DNA of 49,952 nucleotides from Brachionus koreanus (taxonomy: Eukaryota; Rotifera; Eurotatoria; Ploima; Brachionidae), in NCBI GenBank assembly GCA_016987375.1, contig PJRA01000274.1, positions 228,916 to 278,867 of the forward strand, given 5' to 3'. The notes beneath the pieces were generated by a model. It saw only the letters and a list, made by a program, of their open reading frames with translations, was not told the DNA's origin and searched no databases. Of this stretch, positions 24,801-34,913 are shown piece after piece. A program made the translations under genes and the position numbers. How positions within the stretch are numbered: the stretch's first letter is position 1; each line of letters starts with the position of its first letter.

Positions 24801-27800
24801 TACATTTAAAAAAGTGAAGAAAGAAACCTTTAATTTTTTATCAAAAATTAGTATGATAAAAAAAATAAAAAATAAAAATATTGAATGGTTATTGTTAAAA
24901 TTGAAAAGAATACCAAAGAGTTGAAAAAAAAGTTTTTGAAATTTGTTCATGAATGTTTTATAAGTAATATTATGTATCAATTGATAGAGCTAAATCTCCG
25001 CTACAAGAATATATTTTTGATTAATTTTATAAAAATAATAATGATGACAAGTTCAACAAAGCCAACTTTTTATTATCTGTTCTTGGATATAATTAAGATT
25101 GAAATTGTGAGTTTTTATAATAAAAAATATTGTTTTTAATTAATAATTTTTTATTTTATTTTTTATCTTTTAATTTTTTCAAATTAATCTCAAATCGTTT
25201 TTTGGCGTATTTATTGAATAATAAATAACATAAAAAAAAGGTATCTTTAAAAAAAGGCCATATTTGTCAGGTATAGATTGAAAAGAAAAGAACATAAATT
25301 AATCAAACATATATAATTTTAGCAAAGATTTAGCTTTATTGATTGATATTTGATGTTACATTTAAAACTTTTGCAAATAAATTTCAAAAACTTATCGTTA
25401 TTTTTACTAAAAGTTAAAAACTATTTTAATACATTATTTATATTGACAAAAATTTGGGTATTTAAGAAATTTCGTAGTAGAATTTTTTTTAAATTGTCAA
25501 AAAATGAATATTGATTTTTGAATTCTAATTTTAATAAAAACTTGGAATTAAATTTTTAATAAAAATTAACTTAATTTTTTTGGGTATTTCTAGAGGTATA
25601 TAAAGATTTAAATTAGTAAAATATTTTTATTAAAATAAAATAAATAAAAAGAATATAAAATCCTGATGCTTCTAGTTTAAAAAAATCATTAGGACTAGAT
25701 TTGAATTAAAAACAAATAAAAATTGAAGATCGAAAAATTTAAAATAAAAATTGTTAGTCTAGGCTTTTTTTATCCTAAAAATTTTGGTTAGAAAAATTAA
25801 TTAAGAAATATTGTTTAAGCAATCATATAAGAAGAAATTTTTTATTGAAAATTTCAAGACTAAGATTCCTTTTTTAAATTCTAAAAATTCTAAAAAATAG
25901 ATGTTAATGATTTATTTATTTGAAATTAAAAAAAAAATTGCCTTAATAAATTTTCATATTCCTCTAGAAATATCTTAAAAATAAGATCAAATCTAATCGA
26001 ATTGGTTATTATTAAATATTCCTTTATCAAAAATTTTGGTAGCGAGATTATTTTGCTAATTTTGTGCTTCTAGTTTTAATAAATTTATGTTTACCTCTAG
26101 AAATACCTAAAAAATTAAGTGGAATTTTATTAAAAATTGCAGTTTTTATACGTTTTTAGCAAAAAAAAAATTGTAAAATCAATATTCATTTTTTTCAATG
26201 TTTTAAATTTTAATTTCTTATCTTAAAATAGTTCATTAATGTCTCATCAATAACCTTCTTTGTATCTTTTTCTTTAATATCAATCAAAAAGCTCAAATGA
26301 AAAAAATTATTTTTAATTTTTATCAAATAGAAAATTAAAAATACAAAATGTCTGAGAATCTTGCCTTATCTGAATCAGTCCTAAGCGTAGAAAATCAAGT
26401 AATTATATACTAAATGACTTTAAAAATTGATTTTTTTAAAGAAAAAATAAAAATGAATTTTAGTTCAAATAAAAAAAAATTAAGTTAAACCTTTCTGAGA
26501 TTTTGTCATTAATATAAAATAGTTTTTTTCGAATTAAATAGTCTGAAAACTAGCACTTAGCCAAATAAGACTTGAATTTTTTTAGCAAAAAAAAAAAGGA
26601 CAATTCATTGACATTTTATCTTTTAGTTTATTTTTAATTTTGTTATGATAAGCCATAATAATTAGTTAATAATAATAGAAAATTATAACTACATAAAACC
26701 AAATGTTTTTATTGTTTAGATTTTTTTTTAACCAGGATGTAATAAGTTTTTAATCATATTTATATAAGGTCTTAGATTAGTTTAAAATTTTATAGCCTAA
26801 TAAATTTGGAATAATTAAAAAAAAGGTATAGGCATATTTTAATTAATATATTTTCTTCAATCCGTGATTAATGGTAAAGTCTTTAATCGGATCAATTCAT
26901 CAGGTGTCTGCACATTTTTTTTATTAGTAGTAAATATTTAGTAATATTTAGATAAATGACAAACAAACTATTAGTAACCAAACATCCAAGTGACTTAGAA
27001 ACTGATGATTCAAGTATTGGTTGTTCTGTATTTTCGAAATTATCAATGGAAGAATCCATTTCAAGTATCAATAAACCAATATTTATAACCAAAAAGGACT
27101 TGATTGCCGAAAGATATTCGGTTTTTGAATTAAAAACCAGCAAAATTCTTAAACCGAATGATTATTTATTTCTTTCGGTCTTTACAAGTTTTTTCTGTTT
27201 TCTACCTTTAGGTAACTTTTTATCTCAATAAAATTAACAAAAATTTAAAATCATTAAAATTAAAAAAAGGTATAATAGCATTGTATTTTTCTATAAAATC
27301 AGCAAAAGCCTATCAGACTTATGATAACATGAATTCTTTATATTATTCAAAAATGTCGCTTCGAATGAATTTATTTGCGATTATAGTTGGCTTCATCATG
27401 TTTTTGGGAAGTATATTCATTTTTATGACGGTTTTTTTAAAAGTAATTGAAGAATTTAATCAACATTTGGACCAAGTATCATAAGAATATTAAACTTATT
27501 GTTCAAAATTGTATTTTGAAACTGAAAAGATATTAGATTTTAAATTTAAATTTTGAAATTAATAATTTAAAAATAAACTTTTAAAGGAATTAATTCTAAT
27601 TAATTTTTTTGAAAAAAGCTGAATCAACTTCTAATCTGAATTGGTAAAAACTATAAAAACTATTTTTTTTTCCTTTAATTAAAATGGCTTTAATTCATTA
27701 TCTATCAATTGCTTTTAATTATCAATAAATTAATTAGTAAGCTAAATTTAAATATGAAATAAAAACTTAAAATGCACAAAGATTTTTTATTTAAAAAAAT

Positions 27801-30621
27801 TATTTTCCATTATTTTCCTTGTAATATAAAATTATAAAAATTTTGGTCATATTTCATTTATCAAATTTGATTAAAACATCTTAAATCCGCAATTAACTTC
27901 TTCTTAAACCTTTGAGATGCTACAAAAATTTAAAAATCTGCGATGAAATTTAATTGCGCATTTAAGAATCTTTGCCGAATAGTATCAGTATTTAAATAGT
28001 TTTAGTGAATGATTGATTTGTGAATAATACCAGTAAAATTTATTTTTTATTACTATTAAATTAAAAATTAGATCACTAATATTTATCACAGAAATAAATC
28101 ATGTCAATTAGTACTTATTCTCGATGAGATCCAGCTAGATACAGAAAAACGATGGAAATATCGAATTCCTTTTTTCGTAAATAATGTATTTGATCCAGCC
28201 TTAGAAATTGGATTTATAGAAAAATAAGAAAAACAATTATTTTATTATTTTAGAAAAATCTCAAACATTAATGCTGCATTAAAAATAAAAACTTATTTTT
28301 ATGCAGACACAGGATTAAAAAATATTTTTTTGCATCATTCTCCAAAGTTGTGTTTAAATTGTGTTCATTTAAAAATATTTTTTCTCATTAAGATAAGTGT
28401 TAAAAATTATTAGATTTTCCTATTGATGTTTAAAATTAAATATTTTACTGATCATTTAATATAAAAACCCTGATCGATATACCAAAATACTAATAAATAA
28501 ATAAAATAATTAAAAAATGATGATAAACTAATAGCTGCTAAAAAAAATATTTGAAAAATTATGAAACAGAAGTTTAAAGTTTTTTAAAGTTAGAATAATT
28601 TTATGTCCTTCTATTTTAGCAAAAAATTTGATTGCTAAAACAACAAGATTTTTTTGCTAAAAAATAAATGCTAAAATCAAAAGTAAAAATGTCTTTTAAA
28701 TTCATACATTTTTAATGTTTTTATTCATTTTATTTAAATAAAACAAAGATTATTTACTTGTTCTGTTTGATTAGAAGCTGATTGATTTTCCAATTCCTGT
28801 TTTTTAGCCCAATATTCTTGCCAGCTTAACTTTGGTAAACTGGAATCAATCGTTGGATAAGTAAAAGGTACCAAAGTTTCATTTGGATCCTCTTTAAAAA
28901 AAAATTATCAAAAAAAAAATTTTTAACTTTCGCTTACTTTGAGTGAGAACCAAGTGTCTGATTTTCTTTGGCTGTGGTGGTATATCATAAAGACCAATAT
29001 GCAAAATTGGCCCAGAGGGTTGATAATTTCGAAGATCAATAACAAAACTATCGGACAATTCCTGCAAAATAGCCAGCTCTTCAGCAGAAATTGTCTCTTT
29101 AGGTTCTTCAATAGGTTTTTCTTCTTCAATTTTCGGCATTGGCTCAATCTGCTCTTCAGGTTTTTCGTCTTCATCTTCATGGGTTGATGAAATTGTTTTT
29201 TCCATCAAAAGCTTCAATTCGGGAGATAAAACGTCTGGGTCTTCAGTAGGCTCGTTATCATCTTCTTCGTTTTCTTTTTTTTCTTCAACTTTAATTTCTG
29301 GTACGGGATCAAATTCAAACACTTCCGGTTTGACCCGACAAGCAAAAGTTTTGCTTTTAGGCGTGTAAAAATCGTATTTTGTAAATAGACAACGTAAGTT
29401 AAAATGAGCTAGTGTAAGTGGACGCGGCAGCTGAAATGAGAAATTTTGAGATGGAAAATTAAAGCTGGTTATGCGTTTGTTATGACTCAAATTTGCCCAA
29501 ATACAAAAATATATATTAGAATCTCCGTTTGAAAAACTAAAGTTCAAAGTTTCAGGGTCAGTATCATCCGATGCGTTCAATAGAACTCCATGCGTAGCTT
29601 GATCAATCTTAAATTTAGTCACTTCTTCTAAGTCGTGTATCGTTTTTTGATAATTTTCTATCAATTTTTTAGACTGGTCACTTTCAGGCATATCTTCAAT
29701 CAAGAAATTAAGCTCATCAATTAACTTTTAAAAAAATTAGAAAATGAACAGTGTTTTTCTTTAATTACTTTAAAACTAAGATTGATATTTTCGATGGAGA
29801 TTTTAAAATCTTCACTCTTATCATCCTCTTTCCACAAAGTGAGAAATGTGTTTATCTCACCAGGAATAGTTGGGTCAGGCGAACCATCACATTTCATGTA
29901 TCTTTCCCACTTGATAAAAAAAGTTAAAAATAATTTTAAATTAATTGAGTAGACTAACCTTAAATTTTTCGCGGCGAATTTTATGATAATTTTCAAGTTT
30001 TAAGTTGATTTCTGTTAAAATATCATAAAAAGTGTTCAATTCTCGACTTTTTATTTCGTTCACTTTGATATCACGATTTTTGCGCTCTTCTTCCAAACGT
30101 TGTTCTCTCTCTTGACGTTCTTTTTCTTCTTGTTCTTGTTTTAGTCGGGCTTCTGAAAATAAAAAATGTATGATTGAAAAATAAGGGTATAAAGATAACC
30201 TAAACAAAGTGGTCACATAAGGGATTCTGAAGGATCGATTAAGGGAATTGTAAATAGCTAAGCTTATAGAGAAAAAGAAAAGCAATCTTTTTAAATAAGC
30301 TTTTATTTTAAAAGGAAGGTATTTTATTTTTGAATCTAAGCTTTAAATTTTTTTAATTACTATTTATTTTTCGGCCTTTATTTAAAAAAAAATAAAATTT
30401 TCAATAAAACAAAATATCAAATGGATTAAAGTTTTAGCATGAAAATATTTACCTTCTTCTAATCGCCTCTCTTCTTCTTCTTTTTTTCCTCGTCTTCCGC
30501 GTCCGCTTTTTAATCCACTTTTAGAAGTCGATGCCGATCCAGTTGACTTGAAGAAAATTAGTCAATTTTTATAAGAATATTTTTTAAAAAAATTTTTACT
30601 TTTTTTGAGTCCATTATTCAT
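18857..30621 (-). CDS. DNAI7: Dynein axonemal intermediate chain 7 (CASC1/LAS1 family)
   Basis: Axonemal dynein-associated protein of motile cilia. Exons (minus): 30621-30601, 30546-30453, 30152-29959, 29909-29769, 29724-28938, 28891-28758, 24670-24595, 24543-24417, 24352-24076, 19654-19217, 19163-19062, 19006-18857. All phases agree and give 846 residues. The N-terminus is Gly/Arg/Lys-rich, then a Glu/Arg/Gln coiled coil (about 10-100), then the diagnostic CASC1 N-terminal segment WERYMKCDGSPDP..INTFLTLW. An acidic Glu-rich linker lies in the long fifth exon. The C-terminal half has ARWDESRTHWRTD and a QDRHVHMPFQLW segment that matches the family's QDAHINMPYQ motif. Human CASC1 is somewhat shorter. 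The fourth-from-last to third-from-last exon junction spans a 4.4 kb intron, and the sixth intron is 4.1 kb; each hosts an opposite-strand gene. Confidence 0.92.
19655..24075 (-). other. DNAI7 ninth intron (4.4 kb), hosting a plus-strand gene
   Basis: Bounded by a GTAAAC donor after NIEIK and a TTTTTAAAG acceptor before FDQLRVYVP (phase 0). Apart from the nested gene at 22903-23793 the intron is AT-rich and I see no other coding segment. Confidence 0.75.
22903..23793 (+). CDS. Uncharacterised intronless gene nested in a DNAI7 intron
   Basis: Encodes 296 residues from the ATG at 22903. The frame stays open a little upstream but has no earlier ATG. I do not recognise a family. The first 45 residues look folded and conserved in style (PRPVINFLRTM, then YSLCWDIYGGSENVTLTLTW). 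The rest is Lys/Ser/Asn-rich and probably disordered, with a Ser tract near residues 260-275 encoded by AGT/AGC triplets and a short acidic-hydrophobic end. The first 130 or so codons are far richer in G and C than any other coding region here; the 3' half drifts to the local AT-rich composition. It lies antisense to DNAI7, in its 4.4 kb intron. The lack of introns among intron-dense neighbours suggests a retrocopy or a young gene. An upstream non-coding exon cannot be excluded. Confidence 0.7.
   Translation: MDVLELPRPVINFLRTMSKEMHRYSLCWDIYGGSENVTLTLTWKLNCEDSSDSGEARPETKSPKSSRKIKKQTKQLQHSKLDTLKTCSRFLADKRNAQSDYKPKCDDLNPYFYTKDKFHESRRFFNSSMSPVYSSSSATPIKNSHKIFDNRRSRGKSLESYEKKDVIYEDNKFNSINREIIPQTKDTPESDPWIRRDSFEKNVNRADINDKEVKLLSLIESITGEENTTELKNHSISVTNSAGPCNKTKSGSIINTGFSSSSSSSNNSGSSKTTNGAYNSTTCISKVTFDPNLEYI
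24671..28757 (-). other. DNAI7 sixth intron (4.1 kb), hosting a plus-strand gene
   Basis: Bounded by a GTAAAT donor after NQTEQ and a poly-T TTAG acceptor before NELGDT (phase 0). It holds the CD225-family gene at 26956-27484. The rest is AT-rich with no other coding signal that I can support. Confidence 0.75.
26956..27484 (+). CDS. CD225/dispanin-family small membrane protein, nested in a DNAI7 intron
   Basis: Two exons, 26956-27211 and 27270-27484, joined in phase 1 across a 58 bp intron, give 156 residues. The first 65 residues are polar, Ser/Thr-rich and cytosolic in type. From about residue 67 the CD225 pattern appears: NDYLFLSVFTSFFCFLPLG, then the IIALYFSIKSAKAY segment, a short polar loop, and a second hydrophobic segment FAIIVGFIMFLGSIFIF. 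This matches the family layout (re-entrant helix with a Cys near its end, conserved basic loop, transmembrane helix) shared by IFITM, PRRT2 and SYNDIG proteins. Those proteins act in membrane trafficking and fusion; the role here is unknown. The conserved Gly codon is split by the intron. It reads opposite to DNAI7 and entirely inside one of its introns. Confidence 0.82.
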
Positions 30622-30979
30622 GCAATTGATTTTGATTTTATTACAAAATTTAATAGGTTTAATAATTTAATTTTTTATTAATGGCCTGTTCTAAAAATCA
30701 AAATAATCTTGATTAGAAAACAAAATTGCGTTGCTTGGTTACAATTATAACGAAGCTTAAAATTTGACTTGAAAAAAAAACTACGAGTTAATTACAGTAT
30801 CGTGAAAAAGTTAACGGATACAATATTTTTATTAAAAATAACATTTCTCTTAAAGTGAAAAGCTCTCTTTTATGTAAAAAAATTTTAATGTAATGGAAAA
30901 AAAATTAACAGATATAATAGATATAATTATTTAGTCGGAAATTAAATTTTTTAAATGCATATTAAATTATTTTAAAAAT

Positions 30980-31740
30980 TTTTTGTGCAAAAGCAAAGAA
31001 ACAAATAGATTTAGCACCTAATAATGAGTTGGACTACCTGGCTTATGGTAGATTATTCAGTATATTTGGGACGATTTATTCTGCTCTTCCAATGATCATG
31101 GCTCCTGTTGAGCAATCTCTTTATCGAGTCAACTCTATAAATTCTCAATGAAATTTAGATCCGGTCTGTTTACAGGTAATCATAGAACTTCAATGTTTAC
31201 TCTTGGAATCATTTTTACCGTCTTGGCCCGATGATGAGGTGCATTGTCTTGTTCCTATAATCCCAGACCATAATAGCTCATAAAACACCAAATTCCAATA
31301 GAACCACCTTCTTGCTTAACATTATTTGTTTCCATTTATTTTTGCTTCGTGATTTTAAGGTGAGACAAGAAATTTTTCTTGTTTTTTTTTGTGCCTTGGT
31401 TTTCAAGCCACATATTTTTTATTCAAGTTTTCTTTCTAATAATCTTCGTCTGACAAGAGAAACAGGAGCTTTTTTGACAGTTTCCTATTGTATGCATGAA
31501 TATGTTATGGCGATTTTCAATTTTTTTTTACCAAACGGACCAATTAACAATCATCTTTGTCAGCCAAATTCCTAGGCCTTCCAAATTTTGAACGATTGTC
31601 TCATGAATTTGATTGATTATATTGGTAAATAATTGTCTAAATCCATGACTTTGATCTATTAAGCTCTTTTCCTATTTCGGAAGAGTGTGTGGCTGTCAGG
31701 CTTGGGAGTGTTATGATCCGATCCTATTTTATTTTTCTAA
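30980..31740 (-). pseudogene. Decayed Tc1/mariner transposase
   Basis: Minus-strand translation shows Tc1-family landmarks in order but in different frames and with stops. About 31590-31500 gives KFGRPRNLADKDD then LVRLVKKN, the linker after the helix-turn-helix. At 31320-31270 it gives VKQEGGSIGIWCF. At 31254-31220 it gives EQDNAPHHRAKTV, which holds the second catalytic Asp. At about 31165-31141 it gives RPDLNFIEN, next to the last catalytic acidic residue. At least one frameshift and several in-frame stops make it inactive. I could not find clear terminal inverted repeats. It lies between the 5' end of DNAI7 and the 3' end of CIAO3. Confidence 0.82.
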
Positions 31741-32999
31741 TGGCTAAATTTTTCAACTAAAAATATAAATATTATTTCTAGTTGGAGATTATTAAAAATT
31801 GTAAAAATAATAATTTATTAAATTGATATAAAATAATTGAATTAATTAAATATTTTCGAGAGTCAGAATTATTAACTAAAATTAGTTTTAAATTTTCAAT
31901 AAAAAAACGAAATATCTTTGCTCCAAAAAACAAAATATAATACTCTTTTTCGTTCAATCGGCAAGCAATTATATTTCTCTCTTGTCCAATTCAGAGTTTT
32001 TCCAAAAAACTCCTAATATTAACCTTACACTTAAACTAAATTTTTAAAAAAAATGTAAATTAAAATTTGTACAAATGCGTAAATTGTATAATTAGCCAAA
32101 TTTAATCTTTAAATTTTTAAATTTTCAAACATGTCTAAATTATTCTAACTTAAATTTGTGATATACTAAACAACAAGAATTAGCAAGGGGGCTGAAAAGA
32201 AGGCTTTTGCCGTTCGGGCAAGTCCCATGAAATTCCCAAATTTATTTTTCAAATAAATAAAAAAAACCTTACACTTGGTCTTATGAAGTAAAATACTGTC
32301 TTCTGAGGAAAAGATAATAATTAAGTGGATAAAGATTGAATTCTAGATGTGAAAGAAATTGAATTCCTTCCAGCTTACTCGCTTTATGGTTATTTATCTC
32401 AAAAAAATATAAACCAAGCCCTTGGTAAGCTATAGTAGGCTATTTTTCTTTAACTTTAGTATTCATTCGTTTCGTTCTAACTGTTCAGAACAGAGCTATG
32501 CATTTACAGCACAACTATTTGAAACGGATCGCCCTTTAACAATTCCATCAGACGCAAACCAATAAATTTAAATCTTACAGTCCTCTTTTAAAGGTTGGTT
32601 GAGCTTATTAAAATGAATCCAATTACTAATTCTTGTTATCATAATTTCGAAAATAGTTCCATTTCTCATCATAGAGAATCATCAGTCTGAAAAAGCTCAT
32701 CTAAGAGAATTTAAGTCAATTTTCCAAAAGTTTAATGAAGATTATTTTTGAAGATTTTTTTCACTCTCAGCGGGTTTTGAACCCTCGTGGCTAAGATGTG
32801 ATAAATAATACTAATGGAAAAAAAATAATTGCCAAATTATAATTGAAAAGTTTATAAATAATATTTTGCAAACTAAAAATTTTTAGTATAAAATTCTTAA
32901 TTTTTTAAATTTTAGCTTAAAAATAAAAACCAAAACATAAATTTTAAAATTTTATTTTATGAAATCGGTTGGTCTAAGATTCTTCAAATAATTTCTCAT
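31741..32999. other. Intergenic, downstream of CIAO3
   Basis: AT-rich with patches of more balanced composition near 32180-32230 and 32460-32600 that could be old transposon remains, but I see no readable protein. A minus-strand AATAAA (TTTATT at 32951-32956) lies 45 bp past the CIAO3 stop and is a good polyadenylation-signal candidate. Confidence 0.45.
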
Positions 33000-34753
33000 T
33001 TACCATTTAATTGCAAGACCATTCGTATTTTTTTCGATCTCATGATAAGTTGTATACAAATTTTTTTCTAAATTTTCTTTATCATTTCCAAGCCAGATTG
33101 AATCGTACAATTGTTGAACAAATTTATTTTCATTTGGAATCTGATTTTTTACAGAGTTATATATGTTCTCAACTTTTTGCAAAAGCTCTTTTGAAAGTGA
33201 ATTGGTTTGTTCGTCTCTAATTTGACCCCCACCATTCAAGCATCCTAATTAAATAGATTGAAATCAAAAAAAATAATTTTAATTTCACATTTATACCAGA
33301 TGGACAAGCCATTATTTCAATATAATGGTAAGTGCAATTTTTCTTCTTAATCTTTTGAACAATATTCTGTATATTTCTAAAACCATATGCAATCGCAAAT
33401 CTAAGCTTAACTTCTCCATTTATTTCTAAATTAACCTCTTTGAAATCTGAATTTCTTAATTGTTTGTAAACTATCTGATCACATGTCAAATCATAATTAA
33501 ATAAATTTTTTGCTGAATTCACTAAAACATGCTCAAGATAACCTCCAGAGCCTCCGCCTTGATGAGTATAAATCGACTCATGCTTTTCAAGCTCTTGTTT
33601 GATGCTTGTTTGATTTTTGCACAGAGTGAATGGTAAGTCCAATATTCCATCTTGCATTGAACTTAAATCGATATTTTCTTTCTGAAATAAATTTTCGATT
33701 TCAACTTAAATTAAATTTTTTTATCAAGAATTAATTCAAAATAAAATATTACTAGTTGACAAAACGCAGTCCACATCTTTCGATTGATGAAAATCATTGA
33801 AGAAATCCTTGCGTGATGACTCGAGCTTTTTGTCAAAACATGGCATAACTGTAACATGATAAATTTTGTCAGGTGTAATATCAAAAACTTTCTTGCACAA
33901 ATAATCCTTAACCAAAGAGCCCATAATTTGTTGGGGTGATTTAACACGACTTATATATGGCAAAATGAATGAGCCATGTGTTTTTTCCGCATAACAAATC
34001 CAACCAGGACAAGAACTTGTCAATATAGGCAACTTAGAATCCGGAGAGCCTAGTTCATTCTTTCTAAATCTTTCAACAAATTCTCTTTCACTCTCTATAA
34101 GACTAAATTCGCGAGAAAATGTCGTATCAAATACGAATTCAGCATTGAAATAACTTTTGAAAAATCCGCACAGTTTTTTAGTGCATGTAGCCAAGTCAAG
34201 GTTGTATCTCACCGCTAGTGATGCACGACTTTGCGGCGATATCGAGACAACAATTTTTTTAACATGACAAAATTTGTCATCCTAAAAATAAAATATTTAA
34301 AAAAAAAACTTTTATTTTTTTAATTACTTCAATAAATTTTTTATTGCTTTCAATAACTTTAATCAACTCATCTGCACTTTGTTGATTGATTAGTACTGTT
34401 TCAGCCGAGGTTACACATCCACTACAAGCCAAACAGTCATCCAGGCTAATTTTAGCTTTCTGTACTTGAGGTTTTTGCTTTTCCTTTAAATAAAAAAAGG
34501 CTGGAAATAATCCATAATCTATTAATTGACAAGAAAATCGGGTTAAAAGCATACCACTGATCCAGAACCATCTGATATTTCTATAACTCCTGATTTTTTT
34601 GTTGGTTTTTTTTCTAATTTAACTGGTTTAACGCATTCCTTTTAGAATAATTTAAAAAATATATTAATTAATCCAAAATCAGCTTACTTGTCCCGGTCCA
34701 ATAAAGTCATCAAGATCGTTTATTTGGATGATACCAGAAAATTTTGAACTCAT
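33000..34753 (-). CDS. CIAO3: Cytosolic iron-sulfur assembly component 3 (NARFL/Nar1, Fe-only hydrogenase-like)
   Basis: Acts in the CIA pathway, passing Fe-S clusters from the scaffold to the CIA targeting complex for nuclear and cytosolic proteins. Exons (minus): 34753-34688, 34638-34555, 34483-34328, 34281-33753, 33677-33297, 33244-33000. All phases agree and give 486 residues, against about 476 in human. N-terminal cluster ligands are visible at Cys24 and in the CLACSGC segment (67, 70, 73). The hydrogenase-like core cysteines lie in [18 protein letters not shown] and [13 protein letters not shown]. It ends in a Trp, as this family often does, though the last three residues (IKW) lack the usual acidic residue. 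The last two exons join across the ACPSG/CLNGGG boundary. Its start lies 160 bp from that of PRMT5, on the other strand. Confidence 0.95.
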
Positions 34754-34913
34754 TTTTCTAAAACATCAATTATTCCTTATCTATATATTATACTAAATTT
34801 AAATTTCATAAGAGTGGGTTTAACAAAGCAAAATTAAGTTATTCAAATGACTATAATCATAAGAAATTTTCTTTTAGAAAAATAAAAAATAATTTAAAAA
34901 AAAAAATTTTCAA
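34754..34913. promoter_or_regulatory. Shared head-to-head promoter region of CIAO3 and PRMT5
   Basis: Only 160 bp separate the two divergent start codons, so both core promoters and both 5' UTRs must lie here or overlap the neighbouring exon. The stretch is AT-rich. No clear TATA box or initiator can be singled out. Confidence 0.6.

Noticed and set aside
24885..25139. 84-residue plus-strand and 62-residue minus-strand open frames in a DNAI7 intron
   Set aside because: Both are Lys/Phe/Ile/Asn-rich, overlap each other and resemble no family.
31312..31575. 87-residue plus-strand open frame
   Set aside because: It lies antisense to the Tc1 transposase relic, whose conserved motifs read on the minus strand.
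32760..32800. GGGTTTTGAACCC, resembling a tRNA T-arm
   Set aside because: No A-box, anticodon arm or acceptor stem can be placed on either side, on either strand.
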